Assembly (NCBI GenBank): GCA_030267565.1 | Contig: BRXU01000024.1 | Location: 1-64,000 of the forward strand | DNA length: 64,000 bases | Origin: Pleodorina starrii | Taxonomy: Eukaryota > Chlorophyta > Chlorophyceae > Chlamydomonadales > Volvocaceae | Reading direction: 5' to 3' | In this document: in pieces, positions 39,801-50,100 of the stretch | Position numbering within the stretch: the stretch's first letter is position 1 | Layout: each line of letters starts with the position of its first letter | Program-made: the position numbers and the translations under genes | The notes under the pieces: generated by a model | Databases searched by the model: none | The model's input: only the letters and a program-made list of their open reading frames with translations | Told to the model about the DNA's origin: nothing

Positions 39801-41937
39801 GGGGGCCTTCGATGGCCTCCGGGGGCTTCCGGGGGCCGAAGGGGGCCTGCGGGGGCCTACGGGGGCCGGCGGGGGCCTCGGGGGGCCTTCCGGGGCCTTC
39901 GGGGGCCTACGGGGGCCTTAGGGGGCCGAAGGGGTCCTCCGGGGGCCTCCGGGGGCCTCCGGGGGCCTTCGGGGGCCTTCGGGGGCCTTGGCATCGGGGG
40001 CCTCCGGGGCCCTGCGGGGGCCTGCGGGGGCCTTCGGGGGCCCTATGATGCCATCGGGGGCCTCCGGGGGCCTCCGCGGGCCTTCGGGGGCCTTCGATGC
40101 CGTTGGGGGCCTCCGGGGGCCTTCGGGGGCCTCCGGGGGCCGAAGGGGTACTCCGGGGGCCTCCGGGGGCCACCGGGGGCCTTAGGGGGCCTCTGGGGGC
40201 CTCCGGGGCCCTCGGGGGCCTTAGATGCCATCGGGGGCCTCCGGGGCCCTGCGGGGGCCTGCGGGGGCCTTCGGGGGCCTATGATGCCATCGGGGGCCTC
40301 CGGGGGCCTCCGGGGGCCTTCGGGGGCCTTCGGGGGCCTCCGGGGCCTTCGGGGGCCACCGGGGGCCTCCGGGGCCTGCGGGGCCTTCGGGGGCCTTCGA
40401 TGCCTAGGGGGCCTCCGGGGGCCTTCGGGGGCCTACGGGGGCCGAAGGGGGCCTCCGGGGGCCTAAGGGGGCCTCCGGGGGCCTCTGGGGGCCTTCGGGG
40501 CCTTCGGGGGCCTAAGGGGGCCGAAGGGGGCCGAGGGGTCTCCGGGGGCCTCCGGGGGCCTCCGGGGGCCTTCGGGGGCCTTAGATGTCATCGGGGGCCT
40601 CCGGGGGCCTGGGGGGGCCTTCGGGGGCCTATGATGCCATCGGGGGCATCCGGGGGCCTCCGCGGGGCCTTCGGGGGCCTTCGTGCCGTTGGGGGCCTCC
40701 GGGGGCCTTCGGGGGCCTCCGGGGGCCGAGGGGGCCTCCGGGGGCCTACGGTGGCCTCCGGGGGCCTCCGGGGGCCTCCGGGGTCCTTCAGGGGCCTTCG
40801 GGGGCCTTATGATGCCATCGGGGGCCTCCGGGGGCCTGCGGGGGCCTGCGGGGGCCTTCGGGGGCCCTATGGTGCCATCGGGGGCCTCCGGGGGCCTCCG
40901 GCTGCCATCGGGGGCATACGGGGGCCTCCGGGAGCCTTCGGGGGCCTCCGGGTGCCTTCGGGGCCTTCGGGGGCCTTCGGGGGCCTCCGGGGGCCTTCGG
41001 GGGCCTCCGGGGGCCTCCGGTGGCCTTTGGGGGCCTCCGATGGCCTCCAGGGGCCTCTGATGTCCGTCGGGGGCCATCGGGGGCCATCGGGGGCCTCCGG
41101 GGGCCTTCGGGGGCCTTATGATGCCATCGGGGGCCTCCGGGGGCCTTCGGGGGCCTCCGGGGGCCGAAGGGGGCCTCCGGGGGCCTTAGGGGGCCTCAGG
41201 GGGCCTTAGGGGGCCTCAGGGGGCCTTAGGGGGCCTACGGGGGCCTTAGGGGGCCTCCGGGGGCCTTCGGGGGCCTTCGGGGGCCTTCGGGGGCCTTACG
41301 ATGCCATCGGGGGCCTCCGGGGCCTCCGGGGGCCATCGGGGGCCTTACGATTGCCATAGGGGGCCTCCGGGGGCCTTCGGGGGGCCTCCGGGGGCCGGAA
41401 GGGGGCCTCCCGGGGGGCCTCCGGGGGCCTAAGGGGGGCCTAAGGGGGCCTCCGAGGCCGAAGGGGGCCTCCGGGGGCCGAGGGGGCCTCCGGGGGCCTC
41501 AGGGGCGTCGGGGCCATAGGGGGCCTCCGTGGGCCTATGGGGGCCTCCGGGGGCCTCCGGGGGGCCTCCGGGGTCCTTCAGGGGCCTTCGGGGGCCTCCG
41601 GGGGGGGGCCTTCGGGGGCCTCAGGGGGCCTAAGGGGGCCTCCGGGGTCCTCGGGGGCCTTCGGGTGGCCTATGGGGGCCTAAGGGGGCCGAAGGGGGCC
41701 TCCCGGGGGCCGAAGGGGGCCTCCGGAGGGCCTTCAGGGCCGTCGGGGGCCTTAGGGGCCTCCGTGGGCCTCTGGGGGCCTCCGGGGGCCTCGGGGCCTC
41801 CGGGGGCCTTCGGGGGCCTTTTGGGGGCCTCCGGGGCCTTCGGGGCCTTATGATGCCATCGGGGACCTCCGGGGGCCTGCGGGGGCCTGCGGGGTCCTGC
41901 GGGGGCCTTCGGGGGCCTTCGGGGACCTCCGGGGGCC
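30812..41937 (+). repeat. Inner decamer array, right half (G-rich on plus strand)
   Basis: About 11.1 kb of GGGGGCCTCC / GGGGGCCTTC units, inverted relative to the left half. Some blocks mirror the left half exactly: the frame at 33,109-33,441 translates identically to 28,080-28,412 on the minus strand. The stretch 34.5-39.9 kb is unusually free of the ATGATGCCATC variant. It therefore stays open for up to 1,665 codons (34,924-39,921) and 1,652 codons (35,090-40,048) in different frames. This is repeat structure, not coding evidence. Confidence 0.95.
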
Positions 41938-41988
41938 TTAGGGTTTTAGGGTTTTAGGGTTTAGGGTTTTAGGGTTTTAGGGTTTTAA
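41938..41988 (+). repeat. Interstitial telomere-type tract, right (TTTTAGGG)n
   Basis: A 51-bp tract of TTTTAGGG units with one TTTAGGG variant. It is the exact reverse complement of 19,218-19,268, including the position of the variant. It reads as a right-hand chromosome end capping the sequence to its left. Array polarity reverses across it. Confidence 0.93.
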
Positions 41989-42701
41989 CCCCCGAAGCCC
42001 CCGGAGGCCCCCGGAGGCCCCCGGAGGCCCCCGATGGCATCATAGGGCTCCCGAAGGCCCCCGCAGGCCCCCGCAGGCCCCCGCAGGCCCCCCAGGCCCC
42101 CGATGGCATCATAAGGCCCCCGAAGGCCCCCGGAGGCCCCCAAAGGCCCCCGAAGGCCCCGGAGGCCCCCGGAGCCCCCGAAGGCCCCCAAAGGCCTTCG
42201 AAGGCCCGAAGGCACCCGGAGGCCCCCTTCGGCCCCCGAGGCCCCCGAAGGCCCCGAAGGCCCCCGAAGGCCCCCGGAGGCCCCTGCAGGCCCCCGAGGC
42301 CCCCGGAGGCCCCCTTCGGCCCCCGGAGGCCCCGCGAAGGCCCCCGGAGGCCCCCAACGGCATCGTTAGGCCCCGAAGGCCCCCGAAGGCCCCCGGAGGC
42401 CCCCGATGGCATCATAAGGCCCCCGAAGGCCCCCGAAGGCCCCCGAAGGCCCCCGGAGGCCCCCGAAGGCCCCCGGAGGCCCTCGGAGGCCCCCTAAGGC
42501 CCCCGAACGCCCCCGGAGGCCCCCGAAGGCCCCGGAGGCCCCGGAGGCCCTCGAAGCCCCGGGCCCCCCCCAAGCCCCCCAAGCCCCCTCAGGGCCCCCT
42601 AACACCCCGGGGCCCCCAAGCCCCTCCAGGGCCCCCCAAGCCCCCGCGGGGTCCCCCCAAGCCCCCCCGGGGCCCCCCCAAGGCCCCCCGGCCTTCAGGC
42701 C
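41989..42701 (-). repeat. Outer decamer array, right (C-rich on plus strand)
   Basis: This mirrors 18,491-19,217: regular GGCCCCCGAA-type units near the telomere-type tract, then irregular AAGCCCCC / GGGCCCCCC units before unique sequence. It ends just upstream of the right PIS copy. Confidence 0.95.
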
Positions 42702-42824
42702 CATAACGGAGTCCGTTAAGAGTCCGTACGGTTCAACAGTGTCGAACTTGAAGCTTACTAAAGCGTCGGAAGCGGAATTACGGTCACGTTGCAAGAGCTG
42801 AGATGCCCGATTGGTCCTCCTGCA

Positions 42825-45139
42825 GATGCTGCGTCGTCAGTCGAAGCCGCGCGCTTTCAGAAGTCGCGACCAACGGTCACTATGCACACTTCCCAAGGGT
42901 CCAGCAAAACCCGCAATGATTTTTAGGGTTGCATTTTCCAAACCTAAAGCTAAGAGCCCGAATCATTGCCATGTTGTTCCAACTGCCGCTTCGAAATCGA
43001 CAGTTGATAGCTCCAACCTACAGACTGACTTAACGAGGCTGGCCGCTGCCTTCTGCTCTTGCAATTGCTCTCTACGTACCGAACCTGGTCTGCTATGGGC
43101 GGCTGGTGCTTCTGGCGGCAGCGGCGCTCGTCGCGGCATCGCGACCCGCTGCCGGCTGTCTCGCTCATCTTACTCAACTTCATACTGGATGGCGTGGATG
43201 GAGCAGTGGCCAGCGTCTTGGACAGGTGACGGGAACGGAAGTGCGGGGGCAGGGGCGGCCGAACGACGTGGATTTGAGGCACCGAGCGGCACCTGGGCGT
43301 CCCGAACAGGTCATCTCCTTCAAATCTTTCTCTGGCTCCTTTACGGAATGCTCCACCTCGACCCCTCCCACTCCCATTCCCTTCTCAGCCTTCTGCCCCA
43401 GACGTCCGCTTTCGGCTCCTTCCTGGATGTGGCTGTGGATCTGGCCTCCCGCGGGCTGGTCTGGAGCTGGGCGGCCCCGGGCGGTTTCGGAGCAGGCGGT
43501 ACTGCTGCTCGAGTCGCTGACCTTTGTGTGCACGCATGCGGTAGGAAGGCGGGCTGGGAACCCCGGGGTATGGGCGCACACGGGGGAGAGGAATTGGGGT
43601 CAGTGCGGGAGGGTGCGGCAGTTGATGTCATGAGGGAGGGAAGGGGGCTATGCGGCTGGTGGGTGGTGCGACTGGTCGTACAAAGTGGGTTGGGTGATAA
43701 CTGATAAAGAAGGACCGCAGCTGCAGCGGCTGGGCGGCTGGTGGTGACCTGAAGCTTCCTAATCCCCTCCCTCCCGGAAACTGCGCACTACCGCTGTATG
43801 ACCCTCTGATGGATCCCGGCTGCGGAGGGCGCCGCTGCGGTTGCCAACCCACAACTCAAGCGAACGCTACAGTACACGCGCGCCTGAACCACATACCGCA
43901 ATCCGCATATTACCGTGCCATGACGTACTCGGCGCGTCTCTGTTGCCGCCTGAAAAGTGCGATTCGACATTGCACGCAGTGCCACCGATGGTGCGATGCA
44001 GCCCTCCGCCCTGCCCTGCCCAGCCCTGCCCTGCCCTGCCCACCCATCCCCCACCCACCCACCACCCTGCCCACCCCTCGCGCAGGCCTCTGGCCCCGCC
44101 TGGAAGGACCCGCTCCACTTCTCGACGGCAGCCCGCTGGGCCCGGTCCGTGCTGGCCATCGGTTTCAGGACCCCGCCGGGCTGCTGGGCGGTGGCTGGGC
44201 TCATGGGATGCCACGTTTGGATGTGGGCGCACAGGTGGGGGGGGGTGCAGTGCGGTGCAGTGGCGCTGGACGGGGCAGGGAGGGCGGGGCAGGGAGGGCG
44301 GGGAAGATGGGAGAGGTAAGGTGGGAGAGGGTAAGGTGGGAGAGGAAAAGGGTGCAAATGTTCGTTGCGTGTGGATGGGGGCGGTCGGGTCGGGGAGGGC
44401 GGAAGGGGCCGAAAAGCTTCGGCTGGCGGTGCGGGAGCAGACGTGGAGACGTCCCGGTGAGGAGTGGGGGCGAGGCGAGGGTTGGCGGCGCAAGGGGCGA
44501 ACCCCTGGGGTGGGGTTGGGGTTGGGGTTGGGTGGGCACTAGGACAGCACGCGCACCGGAAAGATCCTTTGGTGCAGTCCCCTGGCTGCCTGGCTGGCAG
44601 AGTGGCAGGGTGGCAGTCCCATGTGCCCTCGTGCCTTTGCGGGATGCGTGCCCCTCGGTATCCCTGGTCGGGTTGGGCACGCCTTCGGCAATCCAGAACC
44701 CCAAACCCACCCAAATCCACTCCCGACACGTTCCACCAGCCCCACCCCCACCCCCTGGCTCGTGTGAAGCCCCGCGAAATTCGTCCCTCTCCCTCTCTCC
44801 CTGCGCGCGGCTTCTGCGACCACTGCAAGACAGAGTGATGCCCGGCAGCCCCTGGAGCAGTCCGTTGCTGGGGGCGGTGCTGGTTTCGGGCGGCTGCTGG
44901 CGGCGGCGGTGGAGGTGTGGGTGGTTGGGCGCCACCTAGGGATGCTGCTGACGCGGGACGCACAGGCGGCGGCGGAGAGGGCGGCGGCTGCGGCAGCAGG
45001 TGAGGTGGCGGCAGCGGCTGCGGCTGCCGATGCCAATGCCGCAGCGGCCAGGCGGCGATGGGCGGCGGGTGAGTGCCCGCGGGCCTTCGGAGGAGGAGGG
45101 ACGGATGGGGGTGTTAAGATAGGAATGGGCCGCTCCTAA
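42825..45139 (+). pseudogene. PIS: Phosphatidylinositol synthase-like gene, right-arm copy, frameshifted
   Basis: This is the mirror of the left PIS. Exon equivalents are 42825-43225, 43402-43540, 44086-44234 and 44834 to about 45,139. Compared with the left copy there are single-base indels near 43,043-43,050 (extra base), 43,153 (extra G), 43,211 (missing G), 43,495 (extra G) and 44,890 (missing G). They break the frame before YVPNL, within the catalytic exon and in the last exon. Exon 3 has five residue changes, including MANGF to LAIGF and GCPLW to GCHVW. The splice borders are kept. This is either a decayed copy or poor consensus next to the array; the mix of indels and substitutions favours the latter but does not prove it. 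Confidence 0.8.
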
Positions 45140-47131
45140 GGGCTTGGAGTGGCGCACTCGGCTTGCCGCTGAGTGCGCCGCCGCCGTATCGCGGCCGTGG
45201 GGGTGATGGGTTGGTAGTGAACTTCTGATGGGGACATGGGGTTGGGTTGACGCAGCAATGGTTGGGGTGACCGCGCTGTTCAACGTAGCCAGGAGGCGGG
45301 TTGGTTTCCTTCGCCGCAGGAAGGCCGAATTCCCCGTCCGGTTCGCGTTGCGGGTTGCGAGTGTATGTTGTGTGTGTGCATGTGTGTTTGTATTTGGGGG
45401 CGCGATGGTTCTGGAAGGGGGGGTTCTTTGGTTCCTTTGCTGTCGCGATGAATGAGACGTGGGGGAACGTGGAGGGGGAGGGGCAAAGTGCGACGACCCG
45501 GCACACAGCGTTGTGGCAGCATGGCGCGCATTTACAGTTCAGTGTGGGGGCAGCATCTGCGGCAGCAGCGGCGGGCGGCGGGCGGGGAGCAGTGAACGGC
45601 GGGCGGCATATGATACGTACCGCCTACGTACGTCCGTCAGTGGTCGAGTGCACCGGTTGGCGATACGGACGTACGGCACACGGCACGGGCGCTGTCCTCC
45701 TGCCGGCGGGGGGATCACGCAAGCAGCAGTATTGTTGAGGTGCTGTTGTTGCCCGATTGGCCACTTTGGCGCATTTCAGTGGAGTGCGTTGCCGGTTTTT
45801 GTTCGAGGCGGCCATGTAATTATTTCTTATTTGTAACCGCACCCATCGCGGTCGCGTTGCCCGTGACCAGGGCACCGCTCCGCCGTTGGCTGTGCGGCTT
45901 CTGACAGCTGCTCATTTGCGGCCGGCTGTGCGAGCTGCTGCTGCTGCTGGCTGCCGCAACAGAGATACCGTTATCGCAAAGAATCTTCGCGGGGCTCAGT
46001 GCGCCATTCCCCCTGTGAGCAGTGCAGTGCAGTGCAGTGCAGTGCAGTGCAGTGCAGTGTCAGGGCTATGGGCTATGGGCCCGGCCTCGAGGTTTCGCCG
46101 TGTTGGGAGTTGCCCCACCCCGCCGTCGGCGTGTGGGTAGAGCAACGTTGAGGCCCCCGCCACACCCTCCTCCGGGTGCGAATGGGGGGTGATCGGTTGA
46201 GCGGTGGCGGGCCCCTCGGCTGTGGAGGTCCGTGAATGGGTCCGTTGTGGACGGATGCTGCCCCCGGAGCCTGTATCCCGGACGCGGTGGTGTGGGGTTC
46301 GGGGGATAACTAAAACGGCCCGGGACGAGGGAACGCAACGCAGTTACCTGGGATACCGCAGTTACCTGGGGTTTGGGGGAGTGGCCTCCAGTCACAGCGC
46401 CAATGAGCGCCACGCACCAGCGCTTGTGTCTCCGAGCTCCTCCAGGCAGGGCGCCTGGCAGATCGTTGAGCCGGGCGGACGGCAGCCAGCACCCCCCGGG
46501 ACCCTGGCCGGATCATTGCCCGCCCCCCTCCCCCCGTCCTAGTTGTCTTTGTCCCTTTTGCTGCTACAGACACTCGCTATTTGGGGGGGCTGCGTCCGGG
46601 TGCGGCTGTTCCTGTTGGGAGGCTCTGTGGTCGCTAAGGCCCTCCCCCAAACGGCTTTGCTCTTAGGGTTCCATTGCGAGAATGTCAGCTTGTGGTTGTG
46701 GTGGTGGTGGTAGGTCTAGCGAGAGCCAGTTGGCCGTGCACGTGCACTGCAGCGGAGGTGCGGTAAGCACTGACCGGCACCCCGTGGGTCCACCCGCTTT
46801 TAAACAAAACCATTCATGACACTCTTCATGGGCGGGAGGTCCGGTCTTGGCTTTTGGCTTGGCGCCGCCAAGTCACTGCCGGGCGGCGGCATTTGTGTGC
46901 AGTACTGTACGACCGCATCCCCGTGTCACCGAAACTAACGACCCGCTGTCGTACGCGCTCCGTACGCTGCACCGCCGCACAAATGTACCAAGAATGAACA
47001 GCAACCGGCAATCCATCTTGCAGGGGGGACCGCTGCAGCGGACACTGAGGGGAGCGCTCTTGGAGGCATCAGCGCTGTAGCGGGCGGCAGGTGAGGGCTG
47101 GGGGCGGGAGCGCGTGAGGCCGCCCCAGCGC
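45140..47131. other. Convergent intergenic region, PIS / methyltransferase (right)
   Basis: Mirror of 14,049-16,059. It contains the AGTGC microsatellite (46,021-46,060), inverted module D near 46,295-46,345, and TGTAA strings near 45,815-45,836 downstream of the right PIS. No additional gene is recognised. Confidence 0.5.
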
Positions 47132-50100
47132 TCAGCCCCGCCCCGGCCCCCCGCCAAACTTACCCCGCTTGTCCCCCCGGTCGTGCCCCGGCCGGGGCCC
47201 GTCCCAGCCCCGCTTACCCGGCCCCGGCCCGCCCCTGCCGCCGTGCGCCCCGCCCAGGGGCGGCCCTCCCGCGTACCCGTGCCCGCCCCCGCCAAACCCT
47301 GGCGGCGGCGGCCCGCCGCCGCCCATGCCGTACGGCCCAGGCATGCCCTGTGGGGGCCCCCCGTGGTGCCCCATGGGTCCCGGGTGCCCCATCATGTGCG
47401 GCCCCCCGGGGTGACCCATGGGTCCTCCGGGGTGGTGGTGGTGGTGGTGGTGGCCCATCATGGGCGGCCCCCCGGACTGACCCATGGGTCCGCCTCCGCC
47501 TCCGCCTCCTCGCCCCTGCGTGCGGTCCACCATGAACTGGCACTCGGGTGCCATGGGCAGAGTCACGGCCTCGGGGCTGTCCACTTTTTGAAACACAAAG
47601 GCGGCGAAGAGGGAGCTGGCCTGGGGGCGGGGGCCAAGGGAGAGCGGGGGGTGGGGGAGGGGTGAGAGAGGCGCCTGGGAAAGGGAAGGCAAGGGGAAGG
47701 GAAGGCAAAGGGGAAGGAGGCGGCGAGGGGCGGATGGGCGGCCGTCCATACAGCAAGGGGGCCATCGCGGGGGCGAAGGAAACGACGCATTCCGCTTCTG
47801 TAACCCCCTGGAAAAAAACCCTCATGTACGCACACAAACAAATACTCAAACAAACAAAAGCGTGAAACACCGCTTTTGTTTGTTTGTGTATTTCTTTGTG
47901 TGCGTACATGAGGTGTTTTAGGGTGTGTGTGCGGCTGTAGGGAGGGTCTGCAACCCGGGGGGTAGCGTTGGCCAGCCTGTTCCCGGGATGGCGGGTGGGC
48001 GGGTCGGCGAGGCGCGCAGCCCCCCCCCCCCCACTCCTCCCCTCCCCCTCCCTCACCATCTCCAGGCTGCTGGGGGGCTGTGGCGGGGGCGGGGGCGGCC
48101 CCCCCGGCTTAGCCTCCACCACATCCAGTTGCAGTGAGTGCAGGAAGAAGGGCCGGAAGTGCTTGAAGGGCGCGTCAAGGTCCTCCTGACGGGGGGAGGG
48201 GGAGAGGCAGGGAGGGGAGGCGGGGAGGGTTACGGTATCCACGTGTAGGCCGGGGCGCGCCAACGGTAACGTACCGGTGTCAGAAGTTTCATTCCTGTCT
48301 GCAAAAGATAAACGGGGTAAACTTGCAAACAGCGAGGGCGTGGAGGGGGTAAAAAGAAATTACCGCAGCGGAGACGGAGACGACGTCAGCCAACGGACCC
48401 CGAACCGGGGAGCGGCGGCAGAGGGCGTGCAGACGACGCAGAAGACGCGGTCGGTCCAAATCGTGGCGCAAACCCCCCCTAACCCCCCAGCCCCCTAACC
48501 CCCCCACCCCCCCTCATCGTGCCCCTCCCGCTCGGCTTCCCAAGTGGGACACTGCGCGACAGCCTCCCGAGTCCCGACCCGCAGGCCACGTCGTGAATCC
48601 CCGCCGCCGCCACCGGCCCCCTCCGTAACGTGCCGTACCGAGCCGTATTGTGCCGTACCTCTTTGAAGCAGGTCGCCAGCACGGGGTCCATGTAGTCTCG
48701 TACGGCAATGAGGCCCACCTCCGCCGCAATCCGCTCCAGGGTGGGTAGGTCCACCAAGTACTCCAGGGAGCCGTCCGTGGTTCCCTCCAGGGAGGCAGTC
48801 ACGGTGTCGGCAATGTCGCAAATGTAGCCCGCACCGAACAGAGGGGGGCGGGCGGGGTCCTGGGACGGGGATGAGGGGGAGTGAGGGGAAATTAAACGAG
48901 ACCGCAAGCGGAAGGGACGGAGGCGACTCTGGGGAGGTGAGGGGAGGTGAGGGGAGGTGAGTCGGGGTGGGGAGGGGTCAGGGATTAGGGAAAGGGAAAG
49001 GGAAAGGGGGAGGCGGGCAGGCATGGGGCTGGCGGCTTCGGCAAGTGTGTGTGTGGGGGGAGGCTTGGGGGGGGGGCTTGGGAGGTCGGGGCACGGGCAC
49101 AATCCTAGGGACAAGTGATTCGGTGATGGCGGTAGGTACGGCAGGTACGTCAGGTACGGCAGGTACGGTCGGTGTGTTTGCGATGGGGTGGGGATGACGG
49201 TTCAGAGCGGACCTGACCTGCTGACTGACTGACTGACTGACTGACGGATGGGCGCTGCCAATGCCGACGAGGGCTGTGCAGCCCCGTCACATCCGTGCCC
49301 GCCCTCCCGTCTCCACAAAAAGCGCCCCTCCCGCCCGGCCCCTCCCGCCCCGCCCCTCCCGCACCCCCCACCCCACCCCCGCCAGCCCCCGCGCGCACCT
49401 TCCACCTGCGCACCAGCCGCAGCATGGGAGTGCGCAGCTCGGGTTTGCCCCCCAGCAGCTGCATCACCCGGCGGCCGCTGGGGATAGTGCCTACAAAGTA
49501 GCCGCCTGAAGGGGCGGGGGGCATATATATAGGCCGGATAGGCCGGAGCGCGTGAACAGTGTGATGGTGAGGCAAGAGAGTGGTGGTGTGCGTACCGTGT
49601 AAGCGTGCATGTCGCCTCCATGTGTATGCCACCCCCGTCCCCCACCTGCCCGATTCCCGGCCCGGCCCCGCCCTACCCCGCCCCACCCACTCACTCCGTC
49701 TGCGGTTCTCCTTTCCTACCCAAATCCAGTGTCCCCTGGGCCCCTCGTCTCCCCTCTCCCCTGGGCCCCTCGTCTCCCCTCTCCTCTGGGCCCCTCGTCG
49801 CCCCTCTCCTCTCCCCTCGTTTCCCCTCCCCTCCCCCCACCATGTCTCAGGTTGGTCGCCACATTCCTCAGAAAGGTGCGGAGGCTGGCCTCACTCATGA
49901 AGAAGTAGTGCAGCGCAAACATGCAAGTCACCACGCCGTACGATGCCGGCCCCGCCGCCAGCTCCTCGTACGGCCGGCTCCCGAGCCAGTCCACCGCCTC
50001 AAACTCGCACAGCAGCGAGCCGCCGGGACCTGAGGACAGCGGGGAGGACAGGGGGGGGGAGGGGGCGGGAGGGAGGGAGGGAACAAAGATGATGTCGCAG

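Noticed and set aside
19218..41988. A CRISPR array or bacterial repeat locus
   Set aside because: Units are contiguous and degenerate with no unique spacers, and the surrounding genes are eukaryotic with introns.
18404..42415. Dozens of long open frames inside the decamer array
   Set aside because: They occur in several frames and on both strands over the same DNA, encode only the translated 10-bp unit, and have no start context, domain or splice structure.
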